DNA of 64,000 nucleotides from Phycisphaerales bacterium (GTDB taxonomy: Bacteria; Planctomycetota; Phycisphaerae; Phycisphaerales; UBA1924). Numbering within the stretch: position 1 is the first letter of the stretch; each line of letters starts with the position of its first letter. This document shows positions 35,409-44,043 of the stretch, piece by piece. The DNA lies in contig JADJMV010000004.1 of the NCBI GenBank assembly GCA_016709445.1, positions 124,001 to 188,000 of the forward strand. The letters are read 5' to 3'. The position numbers and the translations under genes are program-made. A model generated the notes under the pieces. That model had not been told where the DNA came from and ran no database searches. It saw only the letters and a program-made list of their open reading frames with translations.

Positions 35409-36428
35409 ATGCAAAGTCGCCGGAGCTGCGGATTCACGCTGATCGAACTGCTCGTGGTTATCGCCATCATCGCGCTCCTGATCGGGATCCTCCTCCCCGC
35501 GCTGGGCGCCGCCCGCAAGACGGCCCGCCTCGCGATCTGCGGATCCAACCTCAAGCAGGTGGGAGTCGCGGTGAACTCGTACGCCGCCGACTTCCAGGAC
35601 AAGATCGCCTCCTACACCTGGCGGGTCGGCAACTACTCGACCAAGTACAAGGACTTCCCCACGCCCGGCAGCGATGTCGAGGCCTGCATGCTCCAACTCA
35701 CCGCGATCATCCGCGACAAGACCGGCAACGACAAGTTCCCCTTCATCCCGCAGCTGAACCGGGCGCCCCACCGCCGCTTCAGCCATGCCGTCATCGTCGA
35801 CTACATGGCCGACAAGGTGCCCGAAGAAACCGCCGTCTGCCCCGAGGACCGCCAACTCCAGGAATGGCAGCGGGATCCCAGCAACCCGCCCAACCTTGGC
35901 GGCGAGCAGGGTGGCAGTGCCTACGCGGCCCAGTTCCCCTACGCCTCGACCTACCAGTTCGTTCCCGCCTCCTGGGCGCCCCGCGCCGTGCAACGCGTCG
36001 GCGGCAACACCGTCTCCCAGTTCGCCGGGGACCACGACCTCTTCGCTTTCCCCGACAAAGTCATACTCGGACGCCGCCAGCTCCGCGAGGTCGATTTCCC
36101 CTCTTCCAAGGTGCAGATGTTCGACTTCTACGACTTCCACGGCGGACCCAACCCGCAGTTCTACGCCTACCCGGATGCCAAGACGAACCTGCTCTTCTTC
36201 GATGGCTCCGCCGGGCTCAAGACCACCGGCGATGCGAACGAGGGCTGGCTCCCCAACGGCGCCCGCAAGGGCGCAGGCCCCACGGTGATGGACTACCGGC
36301 CCGACGCCTGGGAGCCCCGGGCCCGATCCGGCGACTACGACCCCAAGCTCGTGGCGTATTTCCGCTGGACCAGTGAGGACCTCCACGGCGTCGACTATGG
36401 GGGTTCGGAGATTGATTACCGCCCCTGA
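35409..36428 (+). CDS. Type II secretion-type pseudopilin, planctomycete family (first of pair)
   Basis: A 339-residue protein with a type IV prepilin leader: short basic start (MQSRRSC) and GFTLIELLVVIAIIALLIGI, so prepilin peptidase should cut after the Gly. The globular part carries YAADFQDKIASYTWRVGN, APHRRFSHAVIVDYMADK and YQFVPASWAP. The C-terminal block NLLFFDGSAGLKTTGDAN resembles the planctomycete H-X9-DG signature, but the expected His position is Pro. Function of these very numerous pseudopilins is unknown. The next gene is a close paralog. Upstream 35182-35408 holds an AT-richer patch but no firm promoter. Confidence 0.9.
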   Translation: MQSRRSCGFTLIELLVVIAIIALLIGILLPALGAARKTARLAICGSNLKQVGVAVNSYAADFQDKIASYTWRVGNYSTKYKDFPTPGSDVEACMLQLTAIIRDKTGNDKFPFIPQLNRAPHRRFSHAVIVDYMADKVPEETAVCPEDRQLQEWQRDPSNPPNLGGEQGGSAYAAQFPYASTYQFVPASWAPRAVQRVGGNTVSQFAGDHDLFAFPDKVILGRRQLREVDFPSSKVQMFDFYDFHGGPNPQFYAYPDAKTNLLFFDGSAGLKTTGDANEGWLPNGARKGAGPTVMDYRPDAWEPRARSGDYDPKLVAYFRWTSEDLHGVDYGGSEIDYRP

Positions 36429-36524
36429 AACCGGGGACGTTCCGGCGGAATGCCGCCGGGGAGTATGGGGGCGGCCGAGGTCCGGCCCCGGACGATTCGC
36501 GGAGGAGAAGCATTGGAGCACACC

Positions 36525-37562
36525 ATGAAGAACCGGTCCGGCTTTACACTCATCGAGTTGCTGGTGGTGATCGCCATCATCGCCCTGCTGATCGGGATCC
36601 TGCTCCCGGCACTCGGGCAGGCCCGGAAGTCCGCCCGCACCATGATCTGTGCGAGCCGCCTCAAGCAGGTGGGTGTCGCAGTGAACACCTACGCCGCCGA
36701 CTTCCAGGACAAGATCGCGTCGTACAGCTGGAGCCGCGGCAACTGCCCGAGCGAGTACGCCGACCTGCAGGACCGCAACGGCAACCTCGACGACGTCGAC
36801 GCCTGCATGAATCAGCTTGTCGACATCATCCGCCGCAAGACCGGCGACGCGAGCTTCCCCAAAATCTCGGGCCGCGCCCCGCACCGCCGCTTCAGCCACG
36901 CGGTCATCATCGATTACATGTCCGACATCATCCCCGAGGCGACCGCCGCCTGTCCCGAGGACAAGTACCTCATCCAGTGGCAGGCCGACCCCAAGAACGA
37001 CTACCCGGATCCCAACAAGATGGGTCAGGGCGGCGCGGCCTACGCCAAAGCATTCCCCTACGCCTCTTCCTACCAGTTCGTGCCCGCCTCTTGGGCGCCA
37101 GACAAAACCACCCCCTCGGGCGGCAATACGGTCTACCAGTACCAGCCCGATCACGACCTCTTCTGGTTCCCCTCCAAGAACAGGCCGTGGATGGGCCGCC
37201 GGCAGATCCGCGAGGTCGATTTCCCGGCCTCCAAGGTGCAGATGTTCGACTTCTACGACCGGCACTCCACCGCGAAGACCCAGTTCTACGCCTATGCCGA
37301 CGCCAAGACTAACATGCTCATGTTCGACGGCTCAGCGGGCCTGAAGACAACCGGTGACGCGAACAACAGTTGGCGTCCGAATCAGGCCGGCAAGAGCGAG
37401 GCCACCACCATCTTCACCTACCTGCAGAACGATGCCATCGGCGAGCCGCCCACTCGTTCCGGCGGCCCCTCCGACCCCAACCTCGAAACCTACTTCCGCT
37501 GGACCAGCGAGGGACTCCACGGCATCGACTACAACGGCAACCGCATCGACTACCGCAAGTAG
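36525..37562 (+). CDS. Type II secretion-type pseudopilin (second of pair)
   Basis: A 345-residue paralog of the preceding gene with the same leader (GFTLIELLVVIAIIALLIGI) and the same blocks: QVGVAVNTYAADFQDKIASY, APHRRFSHAVIIDYMSD, YQFVPASWAP, REVDFPASKVQMFDFYD, NMLMFDGSAGLKTTGDAN. The H of H-X9-DG is Ala. Identity between the two is high through most of the length, pointing to recent tandem duplication. Start choice: ATG 36525 is given, but TTG 36513 is in frame and sits 7 bp after GGAGG (36501-36505), a better spacing, which would add four residues. A strong hairpin (37589-37614) ends the pair. Confidence 0.9.
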   Translation: MKNRSGFTLIELLVVIAIIALLIGILLPALGQARKSARTMICASRLKQVGVAVNTYAADFQDKIASYSWSRGNCPSEYADLQDRNGNLDDVDACMNQLVDIIRRKTGDASFPKISGRAPHRRFSHAVIIDYMSDIIPEATAACPEDKYLIQWQADPKNDYPDPNKMGQGGAAYAKAFPYASSYQFVPASWAPDKTTPSGGNTVYQYQPDHDLFWFPSKNRPWMGRRQIREVDFPASKVQMFDFYDRHSTAKTQFYAYADAKTNMLMFDGSAGLKTTGDANNSWRPNQAGKSEATTIFTYLQNDAIGEPPTRSGGPSDPNLETYFRWTSEGLHGIDYNGNRIDYRK

Positions 37563-37588
37563 CCGAAGACACCGTTCCCAGCCACCCG

Positions 37589-37614
37589 ACCGGCCCGCCC
37601 TCTGGCGGGCCGGT
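37589..37614 (+). terminator. Terminator after the pseudopilin pair
   Basis: A perfect 11-bp stem (ACCGGCCCGCC / GGCGGGCCGGT) with a CTCT loop, followed by TGTCTTCTG. It separates the pseudopilin unit from bioY. Confidence 0.75.
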
Positions 37615-37644
37615 TGTCTTCTGCGCACCCGCTACCATCCGCCC

Positions 37645-38235
37645 ATGTCCCCGCTCACGCCCCGACCAATCCACGTGGAACGCGATCACATCGCCGCCCT
37701 GCGCACACTGCTCAACGCTTCGACCTTTGCCCTCTTGACCTCTCTCGGCGCCCAGATCGCCATCCCCCTCCCACCCGACGGCGTCCCCATGACGCTCCAG
37801 ACCCTCGCCGTCCTCTGCGCCGCGCTCTGCCTCGGCCCCCGCGTCGGCACGCTCAGCATGCTCCTCTACCTCGTCGTTGGTGTGATCGGCGGCGCGGTCT
37901 TCGCCCAAGGCTCCAAGGGCCTCGCCGTGCTGCTTGGACAGACCGGCGGCTACGTGATCGGCTTCGTCTTCTGCCAGCCCGTCGTCGGAGCCATCGCCCG
38001 CCGACGAGACGGTTCGGTCCGGGGTTGGCTCGCCATCCTCTGCGCCGTCCTCGCCGGCAACGCCGTCGTCTTCGCCATCGGCGTCCCCTGGCTCGCCCTC
38101 GCCAACGGCTACTCCCTCCCCCGCGCCCTTGAGGGGGGCTTCTACCCCTTCATCCCCGGGCTCATCCTCAAGTCCGCAGCCGCCGTCATGATCGGGCGAC
38201 TCGCGGCCCCGCTCGCCATGAGGCGGCCCTGGTAG
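37645..38235 (+). CDS. bioY: Biotin transporter BioY
   Basis: A 196-residue membrane protein, the substrate-binding (S) component of biotin ECF transporters. Family features are IPLPPDGVPMTLQTLAVLC (the PVPxTxQ biotin-site motif), GPRVGTLSMLLYLVVGVIGG, and GGYVIGFVFCQPVVG in the middle. About six helices can be drawn. No EcfA/EcfT genes are near, so it may work alone or with a shared energizing module. A hairpin terminator upstream and another ~140 bp downstream make it monocistronic. Confidence 0.93.
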   Translation: MSPLTPRPIHVERDHIAALRTLLNASTFALLTSLGAQIAIPLPPDGVPMTLQTLAVLCAALCLGPRVGTLSMLLYLVVGVIGGAVFAQGSKGLAVLLGQTGGYVIGFVFCQPVVGAIARRRDGSVRGWLAILCAVLAGNAVVFAIGVPWLALANGYSLPRALEGGFYPFIPGLILKSAAAVMIGRLAAPLAMRRPW

Positions 38236-38377
38236 CCCGACCGAGCGGCCCCGGGGAGCCCAGTCGGATCGCCCCGATCGCAAAATCCGGCGCCTCGGAA
38301 TACCACCCGGCGCCCAAATGTTCCCACAGGTGGAGCACGCGCGCGGCGGGCTCACGCGAAAGCGAGTCCTCTTCGTG

Positions 38378-38411
38378 CCCCGGCCGTCGCATGTCCCCCG
38401 GACGGCCGGGG
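38378..38411 (+). terminator. Intrinsic terminator with T-run, plus strand
   Basis: An 11-bp perfect stem (CCCCGGCCGTC / GACGGCCGGGG) with a 12-nt loop, followed by TCCTTTTTGG. It lies 143 bp after bioY and points away from it. The minus-strand side has no T run, so it belongs to plus-strand transcripts: either bioY with a long 3' UTR or a small RNA from 38236-38411. Confidence 0.85.
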
Positions 38412-38454
38412 TCCTTTTTGGATATGAACGCGACGGCCTCGAGCCCGCGCTGAG

Positions 38455-38769
38455 TCAGAAGCCCATCTTCTGCTTGTACGACACCTTGCCGTCCTTAAAC
38501 TTGACGAGGATGCCGGTGTTTTCATCCCCCCACAAGTAATCCTTCGTCGCCCCTTCGCCGGTCTTGGAACTCAGCAGCCCCGTCGAGTCGATCCCCACAC
38601 CACCGGCCTCTTGAAGATCGCCGGCGCCCCCCATGATGTCCTCGACCTGGGTCAGGTCCATCCCATTCTGGATCGTGTCGAACGACTCCTGGTTCACCTT
38701 GTCGCCACATCCGGGCAAGAAGCACAGGCAGGCGGCCGCGATCGTGATGGCGAGCATTCGTCGAAACAT
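38455..38769 (-). CDS. Small lipoprotein, BamE/SmpA-like (DUF3862-type)
   Basis: A 104-residue lipoprotein. The signal peptide ends LCFLPGC. The mature part has the BamE/BLIP-like pattern: FDTIQNGMDLTQVEDIMGGAG (helical G-M-x(3)-x-V-E-x-I-x-G) and DYLWGDENTGILVKFKDGKV (two beta strands). Similar small domains bind partner proteins at the outer membrane. The open frame can start at a GTG six bases upstream, but a GGAG seven bases before ATG 38769 favours the latter. Placement in a named family is moderate. Confidence 0.82.
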   Translation of the reverse strand: MFRRMLAITIAAACLCFLPGCGDKVNQESFDTIQNGMDLTQVEDIMGGAGDLQEAGGVGIDSTGLLSSKTGEGATKDYLWGDENTGILVKFKDGKVSYKQKMGF

Positions 38770-38925
38770 GGGCACGCTCCAGGGTCAGGGACTCCGTTCG
38801 GGGTGAGCCCCCAGCCTACCACACGTCCCGGAAAGTCAAGCCCCGCGCCGCGCCGGGCCGATGTCTGGACGGAACGAGCCGCCCCGCCCCGGGGCCCGGC
38901 ATGCACCGACCGATTGGAGACGAGC

Positions 38926-39441
38926 ATGGGCGAGCACGAGTCGCAGATCACCGTCATCGGCCCCGACACCAAGATCAAGGGCGAGATGACTTTCGAGCGG
39001 ACAGCCCGGATCCTCGGGAAGTTCGAGGGCAAGGTCACCACCGCCGGAGAACTCCAGGTCGGCTCCTCGGCCCAGTGCCAGGCCGCCCTCGAGGCCGGCA
39101 CCGTGATCGTGGACGGAACCGTCGAGGGCGACATCCTCGCCCGCGAGCGCGTCCAGCTCAACGGCTCCGCCAGGGTCATCGGCGATGTCGTCGCCGAGAA
39201 GCTGATCGTCGCCGAGGGCGCCTCCTTCAGCGGCCACTGCCGCGTCGGCCCCGAGGCCGTCAAGCAGGCCTCCTCGCCCAAGTCCCCGGTGCATCTGCCC
39301 GAGGCCGCCCCCGAGGCCAAGCCGACGGTCGTCACCAAGCCCACCGGCCCCAAGTTCGACTGGGTCGGCCAGGGTGTGGGGGCCGAGGCCTCGAAGCCAG
39401 CCTGGAGCCCCGCCGCCCGCCCGGCCGAGGGCGCCGCCTGA
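38926..39441 (+). CDS. Bactofilin (polymer-forming cytoskeletal protein)
   Basis: A 171-residue bactofilin. Residues ~5-110 form a right-handed beta-helix with the short-repeat pattern ITVIGPDTKIKGEMTF, ARILGKFEGKVTTAGELQVG, AGTVIVDGTVEGDILARERV, ARVIGDVVAEKLIVAEGASF. This fold polymerises without nucleotide and scaffolds cell-wall or stalk enzymes. A flexible Pro/Ala/Lys tail of ~60 residues follows. It is followed by a second, zinc-ribbon bactofilin-like gene (61-bp gap). Confidence 0.93.
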   Translation: MGEHESQITVIGPDTKIKGEMTFERTARILGKFEGKVTTAGELQVGSSAQCQAALEAGTVIVDGTVEGDILARERVQLNGSARVIGDVVAEKLIVAEGASFSGHCRVGPEAVKQASSPKSPVHLPEAAPEAKPTVVTKPTGPKFDWVGQGVGAEASKPAWSPAARPAEGAA

Positions 39442-39502
39442 GCCCGAGCCGGTTTGATCTGTTCCGACAGACCGGTCTCGAGGGCCTGTGCTCGTGTGCG
39501 CG

Positions 39503-39931
39503 ATGATCGAGCCGATCCAGCCTCCGACGAACCCCACCCGGATGGTGCGGTGCTATCACTGCCGCCGGGAGTGCACGGTCAGCGCCCGCGCCATGAGCAG
39601 TTCCTGCCCACACTGCCACCGACAACTCGCGATCGCCGACATCATCGTGCGGGAGAAGCACTGGGGGACCCGACTCCAGACCTGCGGCAAGATCGTGATC
39701 GAACGCCGAGCCGACGCCCGTGTGAACATCGTCCAGGCTTCGCAGGGCGTCGAGGTCCACGGCTCGCTGAAGGGCCACGTCATCAGCTACGGGCCCGTCA
39801 TGCTCGCCGACACCGCCAGCCTCGACGGCGACCTCGAAGCCCCGGCCGTCTATGTCGCCCCGGGCGCCAAGATCATCGGCGGCCGGTTCTCCATCGCCCC
39901 GGTCCGGCCCGATGCGCCCCAGGGCGATTGA
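39503..39931 (+). CDS. Bactofilin-like protein with N-terminal zinc ribbon
   Basis: A 142-residue protein. Residues ~15-45 form a zinc ribbon (VRCYHCRRECTV and SCPHCHRQL, two C-x2-C knuckles). The rest is a beta-helix of bactofilin type, with turns at QTCGKIVIERRADARVNIVQ, GVEVHGSLKGHVISYG, ASLDGDLEAPAVYVAPGAKI. The ribbon could tether the filament to nucleic acid or protein. ATG 39503 is preferred over an in-frame GTG 39488. It starts 61 bp after the first bactofilin and 33 bp before the next gene, in the same direction. Confidence 0.85.
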   Translation: MIEPIQPPTNPTRMVRCYHCRRECTVSARAMSSSCPHCHRQLAIADIIVREKHWGTRLQTCGKIVIERRADARVNIVQASQGVEVHGSLKGHVISYGPVMLADTASLDGDLEAPAVYVAPGAKIIGGRFSIAPVRPDAPQGD

Positions 39932-39964
39932 GCCCGCAGCCCCGGTCGCCAGTACCATCGCCCC

Positions 39965-42115
39965 ATGCTGGCGCTTTACACCGCGGCCGCCTTCCTGGGC
40001 GCGGCGCTGCTCTTCATCGTCGAACCCTTCGCCGCGCGGCAGGCGCTGCCCTCCTTCGGCGGCAGCCCCGCCGTGTGGAATACCTGCGTGCTCTTCTTCC
40101 AGGTCGGCGTGCTCGCGGGCTATCTCTACGCCCATCTCCTCACCTCACGGCTCCGGGGCAGATGGCAGGTCGCGTTGCACTCCCTGGTGCTCGCGCTCGG
40201 CGCGTTCGCACCCCTCGGGCTCGCCACCGAAGCTTCAGGCTTTGAAACCCCGGCGTGGGATCTGCTGCGCCTCCTCGCCGTGGGCTTCGGATTGCCCTTC
40301 TTCGCCGTCGCAAGCGCCGGCCCGCTGCTCCAGCGCTGGCTCGCCGAGACCGGCCACCGCCGCGCCCCAGACCCCTACTTCCTCTACGCCGCCAGCAACG
40401 CCGGCAGCTTCATCGGCCTCCTGGCCTACCCGTTCGTCGTCGAGCGGGTGTGGACGCTCGATCAGCAAGCGGCCTGGTGGCGCGGTGGCTTCGTCGCCTT
40501 CGCGTGCCTGAGCCTCGCCGCCGGCCTCCGCATCCGCAAGGCCGCGACAGCGAACTGCGCCGCCGCCCCGGTGCCGCTCGGGCGCGCGGTGTGGCGTGAG
40601 CGGGCCGCGTGGACGTTGCTCGCCTTCGTGCCCTCGAGCCTGATGCTCGGCGCGACGCAGTTCATCTCGACAGATCTCGCCGCGGCCCCTCTCCTGTGGG
40701 TCATCCCGCTCGGCCTTTATCTGCTGACCTTCGTCGCGGCCTTCGGGCGCTGGGGGGCTCGAATCACGCCCATGGCCGCGCGGGCGTGGCCCGTGCTCGT
40801 CGTCGCGATCGCGCTGGCCTTCATGCTCCGCGCCCGCTCGCCGCTCTTCGCCGTCGTCGGGCTGCACCTCGCGGTGCTGATGGCTGCGGGGTGCCTCTGC
40901 CACGGCCGGCTCCGGGCCACCAGCCCCGGCGTCTCGCGCCTGACCGAGTTCTACATCTGCGTCGCGGTGGGCGGCGCGCTCGGAGGAGCCTTCAACAGCC
41001 TGCTCGCGCCGATCCTCTTCCCCGATCTCTATGAATACCCGATCGCGATCGCGATGACCTGCGCGGCCCTGCCGATTTCGAAGGGAACGCTCGGCTGGAA
41101 ACGCGTCGCGTGGCTCCTGCCCCCCGCCCTGCTCGCCTGGGTGTGGATGATCGCCCCGCGCCTCCCCTCCGAACTGCTGGGCTCACACCATCTCGCGCTC
41201 CTGGTGGGCGCGGGGCTCCCGGCCATCGTGCTCTTTCTCTCCAGCAATCGGCGCCGGGTGTTCACGGCGGCGACCCTCGGCGTGCTCGGCGGATCGATGC
41301 TCGCGGCCGGCGGTTCGCACGTCGAGTACCGAGTCCGATCATTCTTCGGCGTGCACACAGTCGAGATCGACGAATCCGGCCGATACCGAATGCTGCTGCA
41401 CGGCACGACGGCCCACGGCGTCGAGGCGCTCGACCCCGACCGACGCGGCGAGCCGCTCGCCTACTACGCCAGGCCCGGCCCCGCCGGGCAGGTCTTCACG
41501 ATGCTCGGCGAGCGATTCGAGCACGTCGGCCTGGTCGGCGTCGGCGCCGGTTCGCTCGGCGCCTACGGCCGCGAAGGGCAACGATTCGATTTCTTCGACA
41601 TCGACCCCGCGGTGGTCCGGATCGCCCGCGACCCCCGCTGGTTCACCTTCCTGCCCGATTGCCGCGCCCACACACGGTTCGTGATCGGCGACGGGCGTCT
41701 CTCGCTCGCCAACGAGCCCGACCACACGTTCGACCTCATCGTCCTCGACGCGTTCAGCTCCGACGCCGTGCCCATCCACATGCTCACCCGCGAGGCCGTC
41801 GCGACCTACGCCGCCAAACTCCGGCCCGGCGGGCTGCTCCTGTTCCACCTCTCCAACCGAAACCTCGCCCTCGCCCCCTTCGTCGCCGCCGCGGCCGCGG
41901 AGGAGGGCCTCACCTGCCGCGAGCGGCGCGACGAGGTCACCGCCGATCAGCAGGCCAAGACGGGCCGGTTCGCCAGCGAGTGGCTGGTCGCCGGCGCGGG
42001 CCCGGAGGCGCTCGCCCCGCTCCTCCGCGACGTGCGCTGGGAGGAGCCGACGCGCGCCCGGGCCCCCTGGACCGATGCCCACGCCGACCTCGCCGCCGCC
42101 CTCGTCTGGAAGTGA
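39965..42115 (+). CDS. Fused membrane/spermidine-synthase-like protein
   Basis: A 716-residue protein with two parts. The first ~470 residues hold about 12 hydrophobic segments (e.g. LLWVIPLGLYLLTFVAAFGR, LHLAVLMAAGCLCHGRL, VAVGGALGGAFNSLLAPILF). The remainder is a spermidine-synthase-like Rossmann methyltransferase fold: HVGLVGVGAGSLGAYGREGQ, FDFFDIDPAVVRIARDPRWF, IGDGRLSLANEPDHTFDLIV, LDAFSSDAVPIHMLTREAV. The LDAFSSDAxPxHxLTxE motif is the catalytic region of the family. Fused versions are common in planctomycetes and proteobacteria; whether they make polyamines is unclear. Confidence 0.88.
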   Translation: MLALYTAAAFLGAALLFIVEPFAARQALPSFGGSPAVWNTCVLFFQVGVLAGYLYAHLLTSRLRGRWQVALHSLVLALGAFAPLGLATEASGFETPAWDLLRLLAVGFGLPFFAVASAGPLLQRWLAETGHRRAPDPYFLYAASNAGSFIGLLAYPFVVERVWTLDQQAAWWRGGFVAFACLSLAAGLRIRKAATANCAAAPVPLGRAVWRERAAWTLLAFVPSSLMLGATQFISTDLAAAPLLWVIPLGLYLLTFVAAFGRWGARITPMAARAWPVLVVAIALAFMLRARSPLFAVVGLHLAVLMAAGCLCHGRLRATSPGVSRLTEFYICVAVGGALGGAFNSLLAPILFPDLYEYPIAIAMTCAALPISKGTLGWKRVAWLLPPALLAWVWMIAPRLPSELLGSHHLALLVGAGLPAIVLFLSSNRRRVFTAATLGVLGGSMLAAGGSHVEYRVRSFFGVHTVEIDESGRYRMLLHGTTAHGVEALDPDRRGEPLAYYARPGPAGQVFTMLGERFEHVGLVGVGAGSLGAYGREGQRFDFFDIDPAVVRIARDPRWFTFLPDCRAHTRFVIGDGRLSLANEPDHTFDLIVLDAFSSDAVPIHMLTREAVATYAAKLRPGGLLLFHLSNRNLALAPFVAAAAAEEGLTCRERRDEVTADQQAKTGRFASEWLVAGAGPEALAPLLRDVRWEEPTRARAPWTDAHADLAAALVWK

Positions 42116-42186
42116 GCCCCGAACCGGGGGCCGGTGCGATGGGTAGAGTCCCGGTCGACCGGGGGTGCAGTCGAAGAGGAGCGGCG

Positions 42187-43059
42187 ATGGCGGATCTGAA
42201 CCGAGCGGTTGAGGCGCATCCGGTCGAACTGGGGCCGGCGGACCACGAGGCCCTCGCGCGGATGGCCCGCCTCACGCCACGCGCCGACCCCCGCCGATTC
42301 CTCCCCGACCTGCCGCCCTCTCGGATCCCCCGGCATGTCGCCATCATCATGGATGGCAACGGACGCTGGGCGCGGGCGCGCGGCCTGCCGACGGCGGCGG
42401 GTCATCGCGCCGGCGGCGAGACCGTGCGCCGAATCGTCGAGGAGTGCGGACGCATCGGCGTCGAGGCCCTGACGCTCTACTCGTTCTCCAGCGAGAACTG
42501 GAAGCGGTCCAGGGAGGAGATCGACGCCCTGATGGAACTCTGCGTCGCCTACTGCCGGAACGAGCGGGAAGGGCTGCTCCGCGAGGGCATCCGGCTCCGC
42601 GTCATCGGTCGCATCGACGAACTCCCCGAGACCGTCCGCGATGCGCTGGCCAGTCTGGTCGAGGCCACGCGTGCCTCGGTCGGGCCGACGCTCTGCCTGG
42701 CGATCAACTACGGCTCCCGAGCCGAGATCCTCGACGCGGTACGCCGCCTCGCCGAGCGGGTCGCCAAAGGCGAACTGACACCCGGCGCCATCGACGAGGC
42801 CGCCATCACCGCCTCGCTCGACACGGCCGGCCTGCCCGAACTGGACCTGCTGATCCGCACGGCGGGCGAGATGCGGCTGTCGAACTTCCTGCTCTGGCAG
42901 GTGAGCTATGCGGAGCTCCTGGTCACCGAGGTGCTCTGGCCGGACTACTCCGAAGAGGACTTCCGGAACGCCGTCCGGGCCTATGCCGGGCGCGACCGGC
43001 GGTTTGGCGGGCGTCCGGGGACACCTTCCGCGCCTGCGGCCGGCGCTGCGCCCCGGTAA
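42187..43059 (+). CDS. uppS: Isoprenyl transferase (undecaprenyl diphosphate synthase)
   Basis: A 290-residue cis-prenyltransferase that extends farnesyl diphosphate with isopentenyl diphosphates to make the cell-envelope lipid carrier. The P-loop/active site is HVAIIMDGNGRWARARGLP, then AGHRAGGETVRRIVEEC, LTLYSFSSENWKRSREEID, LAINYGSRAEI and the C-terminal DLLIRTAGEMRLSNFLLWQ with LWPDYSEEDF. An unusual ~45-residue N-terminal extension precedes the domain, and AGAGGAG lies just before ATG 42187. It is 9 bp upstream of cdsA, the standard envelope-lipid pairing. Confidence 0.96.
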   Translation: MADLNRAVEAHPVELGPADHEALARMARLTPRADPRRFLPDLPPSRIPRHVAIIMDGNGRWARARGLPTAAGHRAGGETVRRIVEECGRIGVEALTLYSFSSENWKRSREEIDALMELCVAYCRNEREGLLREGIRLRVIGRIDELPETVRDALASLVEATRASVGPTLCLAINYGSRAEILDAVRRLAERVAKGELTPGAIDEAAITASLDTAGLPELDLLIRTAGEMRLSNFLLWQVSYAELLVTEVLWPDYSEEDFRNAVRAYAGRDRRFGGRPGTPSAPAAGAAPR

Positions 43060-43068
43060 AGTGCCCGC

Positions 43069-43980
43069 GTGCTTCGCAAGCGTCTTATCGTGGGCGCCCT
43101 GCTCATCGCGGGCGTGGTCTTCGGGATCTGGCTCGACGAGTTCGTCGATCAGCTGATGCTCCCGCGTGGGATCGCCGAGTGGACGGGGCGTGAGACCTTT
43201 CCGCCCGGCACCGTGATGTTCGCGGTCATCGTGCCCGCGGCGTTTCTGGCGGCGCGCGAGCTGGCACAGATGCTCAAACGAAAGGGCATCGCGACCTCGA
43301 GCCGCGCGAGCTGCGTGGCGGCACTGATCGGTCTATCCGTCTCTTCGTTCGTCCCCGAATCGACCTCGGGGGTGGTGGCGGTCGCGATCGTCGCGACGAC
43401 GGCCGCGGTGGTGCTGTTTGCGTCGATGGTGTTCTACTCGCGCCATCAGAGCGTCGAAGGGGTGGTCGCGGCGACGGGGGGGACACTCCTGGCGTTCGTC
43501 TACCTGGGTCTGATGTTCGGATTCCTGTTGGCGATCCGGCGGCATCATTCGGCGTGGACGGTGCTCTGGGTGCTGATGGTGACCAAGTCGTGCGACATCG
43601 GCGCCTACTTCACCGGGCGGGCCATCGGCCGGCACAAGCTCATCCCCTGGTTGAGCCCGGGGAAGACCAAGGAAGGGCTCGCCGGGGGGATCGTGATCGC
43701 GTCGCTGGCAGGGGCGGGCGGGGCATGGATATTAAACGCCTCGCATATCCAGAATTGCCCGAGTGTCCCGCTTGGGGCGCTGTGCGGGGCGCTCTTCGCG
43801 GCCGTCGGTCAGGCGGGCGATCTGATGGCCAGCATGCTGAAGCGCGACACCGGCGTGAAGGACTCCGGGTCGGTGTTGCCGGGGATGGGCGGCCTGATCG
43901 ACGTGCTGGATTCGCCACTCTTGGTGTTTCCCGCGGCATATTGGCTGCTCACGCTGGGCACACACACCGTTTCATCCTGA
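43069..43980 (+). CDS. cdsA: Phosphatidate cytidylyltransferase
   Basis: A 303-residue integral membrane enzyme that makes CDP-diacylglycerol from phosphatidate and CTP. It has about seven helices and the CdsA signature: SCDIGAYFTGRAIGRHKL, LSPGKTKEGLAGGIV, then DLMASMLKRDTGVKDSGSVL and PGMGGLIDVLDSPLLVFPAA. All catalytic acidic/basic residues of the signature are intact. GTG start, 9 bp after uppS. In many bacteria dxr and rseP follow; here a coiled-coil zinc-ribbon gene follows (63 bp). Confidence 0.95.
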   Translation: MLRKRLIVGALLIAGVVFGIWLDEFVDQLMLPRGIAEWTGRETFPPGTVMFAVIVPAAFLAARELAQMLKRKGIATSSRASCVAALIGLSVSSFVPESTSGVVAVAIVATTAAVVLFASMVFYSRHQSVEGVVAATGGTLLAFVYLGLMFGFLLAIRRHHSAWTVLWVLMVTKSCDIGAYFTGRAIGRHKLIPWLSPGKTKEGLAGGIVIASLAGAGGAWILNASHIQNCPSVPLGALCGALFAAVGQAGDLMASMLKRDTGVKDSGSVLPGMGGLIDVLDSPLLVFPAAYWLLTLGTHTVSS

Positions 43981-44043
43981 GATAGCTCGTCGGCCCCGGC
44001 ACCGTGCGTACACTGATGCTGAACGTCGTGTCTGGAGACCTCG

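Noticed and set aside
38236..38377. tRNA or SRP RNA upstream of the T-run terminator
   Set aside because: No TTCRANY T-arm motif, no CCA-adjacent acceptor stem and no SRP GGAA/GNRA core could be found. Only a possible sRNA remains.
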